Translations under genes and position numbers: made by a program
NCBI GenBank assembly: GCA_013203195.1
Contig: JABMQM010000517.1
Location: 1-8,604, forward strand
Source of the DNA: Desulfobacteraceae bacterium
Lineage (GTDB): Bacteria; Desulfobacterota; Desulfobacteria; Desulfobacterales; UBA11574
Reading direction: 5' to 3'
Length of the DNA stretch: 8,604 nt
Notes under the pieces: generated by a model
Seen by the model: the letters and a program-made list of their open reading frames with translations, nothing else
Told to the model about the DNA's origin: nothing
The model's database searches: none
Part shown: one piece after another, positions 1 to 5,687 of the stretch
Layout: each line of letters starts with the position of its first letter
Numbering within the stretch: position 1 is the first letter of the stretch

Positions 1-293
1 AAGATGCATCTTTGTTTTTAATAGGCTTTCAGGCCGGGTACAGAGATTCTGACAGGGGCCTTTATCTGTTAAACCACTTAAGAGAGAAAGAAAAGTGCAA
101 CACCACCATCGCAGTTGAGGTGGAGAATTTTATGTCTCTTTATGATGGCCCCGTGTATGAAGATATTAATGCCGGAAGCGCGGCCTGCAGCGGGCATTGC
201 GCCAAGGTTGACGATTTGACAAGATGCAGTGTATCTTGTAGAAATGCCATTGCAAGGGAGGTTATACTTAAGGCTTTTAATCTTAAAACATGA
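1..293 (+). CDS. Unrecognised protein with twin CX3C motif, C-terminal part
   Basis: The reading frame is already open at base 3, so the true start lies upstream of the window; 96 codons are visible before the TGA at 291-293. I do not recognise the family. Counting from the codon at base 3, the C-terminal region carries four cysteines (62, 66, 75, 79) as CX3C-X8-CX3C, plus an isolated Cys32. That spacing could bind a metal or form disulfides, which is inference only. No membrane segment is visible. The stop is followed at once by a strong AAGGAGG (294-300) that serves the next gene 12 nt away, so the two are probably cotranscribed. A TTG at 12 could start a shorter product but has no convincing ribosome site. 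The frame could be spurious, but its composition and tight junction to the next gene argue that it is real. Confidence 0.5.
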   Translation, partial: DASLFLIGFQAGYRDSDRGLYLLNHLREKEKCNTTIAVEVENFMSLYDGPVYEDINAGSAACSGHCAKVDDLTRCSVSCRNAIAREVILKAFNLKT

Positions 294-305
294 AAGGAGG
301 AAGCT

Positions 306-716
306 ATGCTACGCAAAGCCAGTTACAAACTTCGTATTACCCGCAGAGAGGCGCTTTATGTCCACGATGAACCTGACCATGCATTGATGCTGGTCGAATT
401 GGAGGGAGAGCCGATAGAATATACACCCGGGGTGGCCGGCGAATTTGTCTCACGGCGCTGTGTCAATTTTCATGACCGCACCAAAGGTGCCGGGTCCATG
501 CAGGGTTATGCAATCACCAACTTCCAATACGGTTCCGTGTACAGCCGTTTTAAAGGCGACCGTGACGGTAAAAGCAAGACTACAAACGGCACCTGGGAAA
601 CATACAAGGGCACCGGCAAGTTGTCCGGCATTAAAGGCAATGGTGATTTTAAGGTCACCGCCGGCAAAGCTAAAAACGAATTCATTCTCAACATGGAAGG
701 CAAATACGAGCTTTAA
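306..716 (+). CDS. Hypothetical protein, probably glycine-rich beta-barrel
   Basis: A 136-residue protein with an excellent ribosome binding site (AAGGAGG at 294-300, 5 nt before ATG) directly after the stop of the upstream gene. No signal peptide, membrane helix or cysteine pair is seen; Cys52 is the only cysteine. The C-terminal half (residues about 66-136) alternates short hydrophobic strands with glycine turns, including GTGKLSGIKGNG at 102-113. That pattern resembles small beta-barrel proteins of the allene-oxide-cyclase/dirigent-like type. The resemblance is by pattern only and gives no function. The N-terminal half contains a run of acidic residues (VELEGEPIE, 30-38) that may be part of another sheet. 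It is likely cytoplasmic and cotranscribed with the preceding gene. No terminator with a clear U-tract follows. Confidence 0.75.
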   Translation: MLRKASYKLRITRREALYVHDEPDHALMLVELEGEPIEYTPGVAGEFVSRRCVNFHDRTKGAGSMQGYAITNFQYGSVYSRFKGDRDGKSKTTNGTWETYKGTGKLSGIKGNGDFKVTAGKAKNEFILNMEGKYEL

Positions 717-747
717 TCCACAGATTTCGCAGATTACACAGACTACA
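717..747. repeat. Short tandem repeat, 9-nt period
   Basis: Just after the stop at 716, three units start at 721, 730 and 739 (CAGATTTCG, CAGATTACA, CAGACTACA) with an exact 9-nt period. Short CAGATTAC-type runs like this occur as scattered intergenic repeats in several bacterial groups; that comparison is from memory. No gene is seen in 717-888. Confidence 0.5.
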
Positions 748-835
748 ATGAAGAAACGTTTGGGATTGCGGGATTTGCCGGGCTAAATTCCCTGCTGCCG
801 GCTGTGGTAAGATAGAAAACATGATTTGTTGACAC

Positions 836-856
836 CCCCGCGGCTTGCCGCGCGGG
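836..856. other. GC-rich hairpin downstream of perR-like gene
   Basis: An inverted repeat whose inner stem is GCGG/CCGC around a CTTG loop. It extends outward to CCCCGCGG against CCGCG(C)GGG with one bulged C at 853. It lies about 33 nt beyond the stop of the minus-strand regulator gene and could end that transcript. Neither side has a clean T-run, so it is not a textbook intrinsic terminator. Confidence 0.4.
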
Positions 857-888
857 CATTCATTAACGATACGACAATTTCAGGCTTG

Positions 889-1296
889 TCAGACAGAATC
901 GGCTTGCTTTGAACATGCCGGACAAAGACCCACAAACTCGAGCGTGTGTCCGATGATTGTGTAAATAGTGGCACCGTAAAGCTCATTTTCAAGTTGTTTT
1001 AAAGGTGCTATGGGCGCATCGTCCACGCGCCCGCAACGCGTGCAGCGAATATGGTAATGCTTTTTCGGGTTCCAGTCGTAACGCTTTATGGTGCCGCCGA
1101 TCTCCAGTTTTTGAATTTCACCCGACCCGGAAAGGAGTTCCAGATTTCTATAGATTGTACCGAGACTTACGTTAGGAAGACGCTCTCGCACTAAGGCATA
1201 GACTTCATCAGCGCTGGGGTGGGCGTTGTCCTGGTGCAAAACCTCTAAAATTGTTTTCCGCTGGGGCGTCATCCGGCGTTCCTGCTTTTTCTCCAA
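889..1296 (-). CDS. perR: Fur-family regulator, PerR type
   Basis: A 135-residue Fur-family repressor. The N-terminal winged helix (about 9-65) contains TPQRKTILEVL and the recognition-helix region SLGTIYRNLELL. Two structural zinc CxxC pairs are present (Cys85/88 and Cys125/128). Aligned by eye with Bacillus subtilis PerR, all five regulatory-metal ligands are conserved: His26, Asp74, His80, His82 and Asp93. Asp93 matches PerR Asp104, the residue usually taken to separate peroxide-sensing PerR from iron-sensing Fur (Glu). Known PerR proteins derepress when H2O2 oxidises the metal-site histidines. It is divergent from cooS and shares a palindrome-rich spacer with it, so control of both genes is a reasonable inference. 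The TTG start at 1296 gives the usual N-terminal length and has AGGAAGG about 11 nt upstream. An ATG at 1272, just before TPQRK, with AGGA 7 nt ahead, is the alternative. Confidence 0.88.
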   Translation of the reverse strand: MEKKQERRMTPQRKTILEVLHQDNAHPSADEVYALVRERLPNVSLGTIYRNLELLSGSGEIQKLEIGGTIKRYDWNPKKHYHIRCTRCGRVDDAPIAPLKQLENELYGATIYTIIGHTLEFVGLCPACSKQADSV

Positions 1297-1357
1297 AGCC
1301 CGGCCATCCTTCCTGGATTTCTTAAAAACAAACGATTTAAAAAATTTTCAGTGTTTT

Positions 1358-1386
1358 TATTAAATGGCTTGACAACAAAATGTCAA
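1358..1386 (-). promoter_or_regulatory. Predicted sigma70 promoter of perR-like gene
   Basis: On the minus strand there is a consensus -35 TTGACA (bases 1386-1381), a 17-nt spacer and a -10 TTAATA (1363-1358). The start site would fall near 1350, leaving a leader of about 50 nt before the TTG start. The -35 lies inside a perfect inverted repeat (1367-1388), as expected for autoregulation. Confidence 0.55.
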
Positions 1387-1388
1387 GC
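1367..1388. promoter_or_regulatory. Perfect 8-bp inverted repeat, candidate operator
   Basis: GCTTGACA (1367-1374) and TGTCAAGC (1381-1388) are perfect inverted arms separated by 6 nt. Each arm contains a TTGACA, one per strand. The minus-strand copy is the predicted -35 of the regulator gene. The plus-strand copy points at cooS but has only a weak -10 (TACCGT) at 17-nt spacing. A dimeric protein bound here would block the regulator promoter. Confidence 0.5.
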
Positions 1389-1415
1389 AGTTACCGTAAC
1401 CAGTAATGGTTACTG
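1388..1415. promoter_or_regulatory. Nested palindromes, candidate Fur/PerR-type box upstream of cooS
   Basis: Two adjacent palindromes are visible. The first is GTTAC-C-GTAAC (1390-1400). The second is CAGTAA-TGG-TTACTG (1401-1415), which reads as a 7-1-7 box with one mismatch, the geometry of Fur-family operators. The outer arms CAGTTACC (1388-1395) and GGTTACTG (1408-1415) also pair with one mismatch. The box sits just upstream of a TATAAA (1420-1425) that could be the cooS -10, so occupancy could repress cooS. Assignment to the adjacent PerR-type protein is inference. Confidence 0.5.
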
Positions 1416-1419
1416 ATAG

Positions 1420-1425
1420 TATAAA
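1420..1425 (+). promoter_or_regulatory. Possible -10 element of cooS promoter
   Basis: TATAAA lies 65 nt before the cooS ATG. At a 17-nt spacing the upstream hexamer would be TAACCA (1397-1402), a poor -35 inside the candidate operator. A weak -35 would suit an activated or tightly controlled promoter. Tentative. Confidence 0.3.
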
Positions 1426-1490
1426 ATGTGTTGAGTGTCAATTTATAAAAGCTAAACAACCTTAAATAGTCCTAAAAAGGAGGATTTTTT

Positions 1491-3518
1491 ATGTCTGAAA
1501 CCACAACAACCACAACCATTAAACCTAAAAAATTGGCAGATCCCATAGCGTCCAGCATTGATCCTGCAACCCAGGAAATGATCAAGCGCGCCCAGGAGCT
1601 GGGTGTTGAAACGGTCTTTGACCGGGCCGTTACCATGAAACCATGTAATATTGGAATCCAGGGCATTTGCTGTAAAAACTGTGCCATGGGACCCTGCCGC
1701 CTGCCGTTGCCCAAAGCCGGCATCGAAGGCGAGGATACCAGAAAAGGGTTGTGCGGTGCTACGCCAAACACCATTGCGGCCAGAAACTTTGCCCGCATGG
1801 TGGCCGCCGGCGCCGCGGCCCATTCGGATCACGGCCGCAGTGTGGCCGAGGTTTTTTTGTCAGTGGCCCGCAAGGAGACCAATGATTATAAAATTAAAGA
1901 TCCCGCCAAGCTTTTGCAGATAGCGCCCTATTTTGGTGTTGCCACCACGGTTGAAGTGGACGGTGAAAGCCTTGACCGCGATTTTGATGAAATCGCCCTG
2001 GAGGTGGCCGAAAAGGCCCTGGCTGAATGGGGCAAGCCCGAAGGCACCCTGGCGTATCTGAAGCGGGCTCCGGCACCGCTCTACGAGCGCTGGAAAAAAC
2101 TGGGAGAACTACCCCGCAATATCGACCGCGAAATAGTGGAGATTATGCACCGCACCCACATGGGAGTGGATCAGGATTACAAGAATATTGTCAAGCAGTG
2201 CACCCGGGCGTCGCTGGCCGACGGCTGGGGCGGCGCCATGATAGCCACCGATCTTCAGGATGTCATGTTCGGATCGCCGTCTCCGCTGCAGTCCGAGGCC
2301 AACCTGGGCATCATGAAGGAAGACCATGTTAACATTATCATTCACGGCCATGAACCGCTTCTGTCCGAGATGATTGTGGCGGCGGCGCAGTCGGCCGAGA
2401 TGATCGATTATGCCAAAACCAAAGGTGCCAAGGGGATTCAGTTGGGCGGCATCTGCTGTACCGGCAACGAGATTCTGCAGCGTCACGGTGTACCCCCGGC
2501 AGGGAACTTCCTCCAGCAGGAACTGGCCATTATCACCGGCGCCTGTGACGCCATGGTGGTTGATGTGCAGTGTGTGTTCCAGAATTTGGCTAATGTGGCC
2601 AAGTGCTTTCACACCAAGCTGATCACCACCCACCCCATTGCCAAGATGGAACAGGACAACGTGATTCATATCGAGTTTGATGAACATCATGCCATGGAAG
2701 ACGCCAAACGAATCGTTAAGATGGCCAGCGACAACTTCAAGAATCGTGGAGCCGAGATTATGATCCCGAAGCACAAGGCCACCCAGATCGCCGGTTTTGG
2801 TGTGGAATCGATTGAGTACCATTTGGGTGGAACGTTCCGGGGTTCTTATTATACGCTGAATGACAACATCATCAACGGCCGTATTCGCGGCATAGCCGGC
2901 ATAGTGGGCTGCAACAACGCCCGGGTCAAGCACAATGAGGAACATGTTACGATTGTTAAGGAATTGATCAAGAATGACGTACTGGTTCTGACCACCGGAT
3001 GCAGCGGCATTACTCTGGCAATGCACGGACTGCTGACGCCGGAGACTGCTCAGGTCTTCTGCGGACCGGGTTTAGCTGAAGTGTGTGAAACCGTTGGGAT
3101 TCCGCCGGTGTTGCACCTGGGTTCCTGCGTCGACAACAGCCGCATTCTGCTGGCGGCTACCGAGGTTGTCAAAGCCGGCGGACTCGGCAACGACATTCGT
3201 GACCTTCCTGCAGCCGGCAGTGCGCCTGAGTGGATGAGCGAAAAGGCCATCGCCATCGGCCAGTATTTTGTGGCTTCAGGAGTCTACACGGTCTTTGGAT
3301 ATCAGATGCCGCTGGACGGTGCCCCCAAGTTCAAGAATTATTTGTATAATGAACTTGAAGAGATTTATGGCGGCAAGTGGGACTGTGAGCCTGACCCCAT
3401 TAAGCATGCCCATAAGATGATTGCGCATATTGACAAAAAGCGCAAGGCACTAGGCATAGACAAAGCACGCGAAAGGGTCCTGATGGATATGGCTGATCGC
3501 CAGGCGCTCGAAGCTTAA
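1491..3518 (+). CDS. cooS: Anaerobic Ni-dependent carbon monoxide dehydrogenase catalytic subunit
   Basis: A 675-residue Ni-CODH that interconverts CO + H2O and CO2 + 2 H+ + 2 e-; these are O2-labile, usually cytoplasmic homodimers. Ligands visible by family comparison: D-cluster Cys52 and Cys60 (CX7C, [4Fe-4S] type rather than the CX2C seen in Desulfovibrio vulgaris); B-cluster Cys61, Cys64, Cys69, Cys88; C-cluster His285 or His287 (IIHGHEP), Cys322/323 (GGICCTGNE), Cys361, Cys474 (GCNN), Cys504 (TTGCSG) and Cys546 (GSCVDNSR). The catalytic His region is AHSDHG (110-115) and the conserved Lys is 585 (MSEKA). Length and N-terminus (ADPIASSIDPATQEM) resemble the AcsA/CODH beta subunit. AAGGAGGA sits 6 nt before ATG. 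No acsB, cooC, cooF or hydrogenase gene is adjacent, so the electron partner and physiological direction are unclear. A PerR-type regulator is divergent. Confidence 0.96.
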   Translation: MSETTTTTTIKPKKLADPIASSIDPATQEMIKRAQELGVETVFDRAVTMKPCNIGIQGICCKNCAMGPCRLPLPKAGIEGEDTRKGLCGATPNTIAARNFARMVAAGAAAHSDHGRSVAEVFLSVARKETNDYKIKDPAKLLQIAPYFGVATTVEVDGESLDRDFDEIALEVAEKALAEWGKPEGTLAYLKRAPAPLYERWKKLGELPRNIDREIVEIMHRTHMGVDQDYKNIVKQCTRASLADGWGGAMIATDLQDVMFGSPSPLQSEANLGIMKEDHVNIIIHGHEPLLSEMIVAAAQSAEMIDYAKTKGAKGIQLGGICCTGNEILQRHGVPPAGNFLQQELAIITGACDAMVVDVQCVFQNLANVAKCFHTKLITTHPIAKMEQDNVIHIEFDEHHAMEDAKRIVKMASDNFKNRGAEIMIPKHKATQIAGFGVESIEYHLGGTFRGSYYTLNDNIINGRIRGIAGIVGCNNARVKHNEEHVTIVKELIKNDVLVLTTGCSGITLAMHGLLTPETAQVFCGPGLAEVCETVGIPPVLHLGSCVDNSRILLAATEVVKAGGLGNDIRDLPAAGSAPEWMSEKAIAIGQYFVASGVYTVFGYQMPLDGAPKFKNYLYNELEEIYGGKWDCEPDPIKHAHKMIAHIDKKRKALGIDKARERVLMDMADRQALEA

Positions 3519-3572
3519 AAAGGTGTATTAGCAGGACCATCCAGGTTTCTCTCACCACGCGGTTATTAAAAA

Positions 3573-3604
3573 AAGGGCCATCCCGAGCACAAGGGATGGC
3601 CCTT
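3573..3604. terminator. Bidirectional intrinsic terminator
   Basis: A perfect 12-bp stem AAGGGCCATCCC (3573-3584) / GGGATGGCCCTT (3593-3604) with an 8-nt loop. On the plus strand it ends cooS and is followed by TTAACTTTT. On the minus strand it is followed by an uninterrupted T-run (complement of the A-run before 3575), so it is even stronger for the convergent tetracysteine gene ending at 3662. Confidence 0.85.
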
Positions 3605-3650
3605 AACTTTTAAAACCACCACACTCTCACTTGTGTTTTGAGGTGTTGCA

Positions 3651-3677
3651 AGAAGTTTCGATTATATCGAAACTTCT
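3651..3677 (-). other. Perfect 12-bp hairpin spanning the stop codon
   Basis: AGAAGTTTCGAT (3651-3662) and ATCGAAACTTCT (3666-3677) are perfect inverted arms with a 3-nt loop. The stop codon of the minus-strand gene (3664-3662) sits in the loop and arm junction. There is no T-run behind it; the true terminator is about 50 nt further on. It may protect the 3' end of the mRNA. Confidence 0.6.
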
Positions 3678-3901
3678 CTGACCTTGCGACTCAGAGACGG
3701 TGACAGGGAGTAGTACAAGTCGGCGTTTTGTGGTGATAACAGATCATTGGCAACAGCTTCCGCTGTCTTGCTGTGGCGACAAGCTTGACACGCCCAATAT
3801 TCCCAGTGATTTTTGCTCGCATGGTCCAGACAGCTACGGTAATGCGGGCAGAAGACATTTCTTTCACCTTTGACTTGAGCCGGATTGGAATTTTCTAGCA
3901 T
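3662..3901 (-). CDS. Small tetracysteine (zinc-ribbon-like) protein, copy 1
   Basis: A 79-residue protein of unrecognised function. Four cysteines at 18, 24, 38 and 41 (CX5C-X13-CX2C) are set in FCPHYRSCLDHA and HWEYWACQAC. This suggests a small zinc-binding fold, though no metal has been shown. It aligns without gaps over residues 1-70 with the product at 4366-4593: 32 of 70 identical by my count, all four cysteines aligned, and a shared YYxxSP near residues 63-68. The ribosome site AAGGAG (minus strand, 3914-3909) is 7 nt before ATG and resembles that of the paralogue. The basic tail (SRKVREVSI) differs from the paralogue. It is convergent with cooS, sharing its terminator, and divergent from copy 2. 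No signal peptide or membrane segment. Confidence 0.8.
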   Translation of the reverse strand: MLENSNPAQVKGERNVFCPHYRSCLDHASKNHWEYWACQACRHSKTAEAVANDLLSPQNADLYYSLSPSLSRKVREVSI

Positions 3902-4365
3902 GTTTCTGCTCCTTTTAGCAGGAAAAAAGACCTTTTATGGATGGACACTAACTAATATAACGGCTCCCAGCGCTAAGGCAAATACGTCAAACACCCCATT
4001 TCTTCAAAAAAAACACCCTATTTACGATAATTTCAGACCTTATTTAAGGCTTGCGGTCGCATACAGCATGATTGCAGTCCTTAGTGAAAAATACAGACAA
4101 ATCCTACACGATATACAGCCTTCTCTCTATTTACATATTCCGCTGTTTTGATAGAAAATTTCTCCGACCCGCGAACGATTGAAGCTCCCCGCAGTCCCGA
4201 TTGCGGAATTTCCGCTGTGCCCCAATCCCGGTAGGCGGGACCTTCGCTTCGCCAGGACAAGCTGGGAGGTTTGCGAGCGACGTGCAGTTCAGGGTGTTTT
4301 CTCCCGCATGGTTCGGGTTACGGGCACCCTTGTTGTTCACCACGACAAACAAAGGAGCATAAAGG
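3902..4365. other. Gene-free spacer between the paralogous tetracysteine genes
   Basis: 464 bp between divergent genes. The left half (to about 4150) is AT-rich and holds a possible minus-strand promoter (TTTGCC, 17 nt, TATATT, with the -10 at 3959-3954). The right half (about 4155-4345) is GC-rich and full of small palindromes. Open frames here (3885-4151 plus, 4131-4382 minus) look like chance frames because they overlap the real genes antisense. Confidence 0.5.
4189..4240 (+). other. Overlapping alternative hairpins in leader of tetracysteine operon
   Basis: Three small stems: CCGCA (4189-4193) with TGCGG (4202-4206); GCGGAA (4203-4208) with TTCCGC (4210-4215); and TCCCG (4226-4230) with CGGGA (4236-4240). 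The first two share bases 4203-4206 and cannot form together, a layout seen in attenuators and riboswitches. No known riboswitch consensus was recognised, so this may be chance. Confidence 0.3.
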
Positions 4366-4593
4366 ATGGACAAAAACCCCAATCCGGTTCATAACAATGG
4401 AAGCAGGAACCTTTTTTGTCCCTATTACGGTGACTGTCTGGACCATGCGGCCAAACTTCACTGGGAGGCCTGGGCTTGTTTTGATTGTTATCACAAGATG
4501 TTAAGAGAAGCAGGCGCGGAAGGGCCGTTTTCATCCGGCGACACCACACCATATTATAGGATCTCGCCTGAAATTTATCTGCACGCGGGATAG
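4366..4593 (+). CDS. Small tetracysteine (zinc-ribbon-like) protein, copy 2
   Basis: A 75-residue paralogue of the product at 3662-3901, with cysteines at the same positions 18, 24, 38 and 41 in FCPYYGDCLDHA and HWEAWACFDC. The conserved RN(V/L)FCP, CLDHA, HWExWAC and YYxxSP blocks define the family, which I do not recognise by name. A structural zinc site is the simplest reading of CX5C-X13-CX2C, though the many aromatic residues could also serve protein or RNA contacts. Start chosen at 4366 because AAGGAG (4352-4357) is 8 nt upstream and the start aligns exactly with the paralogue's. The stop at 4591-4593 is 2 nt before the Nudix ATG, so this gene heads a likely operon with the Nudix hydrolase and the YqeY-like protein. 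Confidence 0.85.
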   Translation: MDKNPNPVHNNGSRNLFCPYYGDCLDHAAKLHWEAWACFDCYHKMLREAGAEGPFSSGDTTPYYRISPEIYLHAG

Positions 4594-4595
4594 AA

Positions 4596-5105
4596 ATGCA
4601 AATGGGATTTCAGTTCTGCCCGTATTGTGGCGGTCGATTGCAGATTAGAAGCAAGGGGTCCCACAAGCGCTTGTATTGTGAGCCGTGCCAACAGACCCAT
4701 TATCGCAACCCTACAGTTGGAGTGGCGGTCGTTTTGCTTAAAAACCACGAATTGCTTCTGGTAAAACGACAAGGTTCTTACCGGGGGATGTGGTGCATTC
4801 CTTGCGGGCACGTAGAGTATGATGAAGATGTGCGGATGGCGGCACAAAGGGAGTTCAAGGAAGAAACAGGCCTGGACGTGGATATTGGGCCTGTTTTTGC
4901 GGTTCATTCTAATTTTCATGATCCGGAAAATCAAACCGTGGGAATATGGTTTTGGGGTCGGCGCAGCAGCGGCAAACTTAAAGCCGGATCCGATGCCAGC
5001 GAAGCCAAATTTTTTCCCTTAAACCGGCTGCCTGCAGAAATGGCGTTTCCCACGGATCGTTTAGTGTGTGAACAATTAAACTCTATATCCGAAGGAGTAA
5101 CATGA
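4596..5105 (+). CDS. Zinc-ribbon Nudix hydrolase
   Basis: A 169-residue Nudix hydrolase. An N-terminal zinc ribbon (FCPYCGG and YCEPCQQ; Cys8, 11, 28, 31) precedes the Nudix fold. A complete Nudix box runs from Gly71 to Leu93 (GX5E, then REFKEETGL), with Glu86, Glu89 and Glu90 as the expected Mg-binding and catalytic residues. Family members cleave nucleoside diphosphates linked to another group, such as ADP-ribose, NADH or dinucleotides; the exact substrate cannot be read here. It lacks the SQPWPFPxS motif that marks NudC NADH/RNA decapping enzymes. The preceding Pro-Cys-Gly (69-71) replaces the common Pro-Gly-Gly. Only 2 nt separate it from the tetracysteine gene, with a weak GGGA ribosome site, so it probably depends on translational coupling. 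A second ATG at 4602 is possible. It overlaps the next gene by 4 nt (ATGA). Confidence 0.93.
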   Translation: MQMGFQFCPYCGGRLQIRSKGSHKRLYCEPCQQTHYRNPTVGVAVVLLKNHELLLVKRQGSYRGMWCIPCGHVEYDEDVRMAAQREFKEETGLDVDIGPVFAVHSNFHDPENQTVGIWFWGRRSSGKLKAGSDASEAKFFPLNRLPAEMAFPTDRLVCEQLNSISEGVT

Positions 5106-5500
5106 AACTTAAAGAACAAATCAAGCACGATTTAATCGCTGCGATGAAAGCTAAAGACGCAAAGAAGAAAAGTGCGCTTCGTGTTGTTCTGGGCGAGTTT
5201 AGCAGGCTCGACAGGAAAGAGCTTATAGATGATGATGTTGTCAAAATTTTGAAAAAATTAATCAAAGCTGAAAAAGAAGTCATACAAATAAAAGGTGAGC
5301 GGGCGGATTGCGAGTTTGTTACAATATTGGAAAACTATTTACCCAAAATGGCGACAGAAGCGGAAATTAAAAGTTGGATCGAGCAAAACATCGATTTTGC
5401 TAATTTTAAAAACAAGATGCAAGACATGGGGCAAATAATGAAGCATTTTGGAACGGCGGCCGACGGCAATGCCGTCAAGGAAATCCTGCAGCAGATGTAA
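5102..5500 (+). CDS. yqeY: GatB/YqeY domain protein
   Basis: A 132-residue YqeY-like protein, slightly shorter than the usual ~147. The helical N-terminus (KLKEQIKHDLIAAMKAKDAKKKSALRV) and the later ENYLPKMATEAEI and DMGQIMKHFG segments are typical. The family resembles the C-terminal tRNA-binding tail of GatB, the amidotransferase subunit that makes Gln-tRNA and Asn-tRNA. Stand-alone YqeY proteins have no settled role, and a link to tRNA or translation is inference. The start overlaps the Nudix stop (ATGA), with GAAGGAG about 4 nt upstream, showing translational coupling in a three-gene cluster. A palindrome follows at 5508-5537. No signal peptide or membrane segment. Confidence 0.92.
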   Translation: MKLKEQIKHDLIAAMKAKDAKKKSALRVVLGEFSRLDRKELIDDDVVKILKKLIKAEKEVIQIKGERADCEFVTILENYLPKMATEAEIKSWIEQNIDFANFKNKMQDMGQIMKHFGTAADGNAVKEILQQM

Positions 5501-5507
5501 ACAAAAT

Positions 5508-5537
5508 TGATGAATTCGTAAAAAGTCGAATTCATCA
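5508..5537. repeat. Perfect 11-bp palindrome after yqeY
   Basis: TGATGAATTCG (5508-5518) and CGAATTCATCA (5527-5537) are perfect inverted arms around TAAAAAGT. It is 7 nt past the yqeY stop and could serve as a transcript-end hairpin, but no T-run follows. The GTAAAAAGTCG core recalls dispersed intergenic palindromes in Desulfobacterales, from memory and unverified. Confidence 0.6.
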
Positions 5538-5670
5538 CGAAACCATCATTATGGTCCTTTCTAAAAACTCAGCCTAAGTCCGTATCCTCATATTAATTTC
5601 CCATCATTTTCTTTGTTAAAGGTGTTGCCGTAAGGCATCGATTCCGGGCTATGTGGCCCCCTCCGGAGCG

Positions 5671-5687
5671 CCGGGTTCTTTGTCGGT
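5671..5687 (+). repeat. Imperfect direct repeat, unit 1
   Basis: CCGGGTTCTTTGTCGGT. It matches 14 of 17 bases with unit 2 at 5824-5840, 153 nt downstream, and more closely if one base is allowed to shift. Probably part of a degenerate intergenic repeat. Confidence 0.4.

Noticed and set aside
445..786. 113-codon frame overlapping the beta-barrel gene
   Set aside because: Out-of-frame shadow of the gene at 306-716, which has a strong ribosome site and a coherent glycine-patterned product.
2109..3026. 305-codon open frame on the minus strand
   Set aside because: It lies wholly antisense to cooS, whose motifs fix the coding frame; long antisense frames are common in codon-biased genes.
3885..4151. 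88-codon plus-strand frame
   Set aside because: It starts inside the opposite-strand tetracysteine gene, lacks a Shine-Dalgarno site and has a low-complexity, random-looking product.
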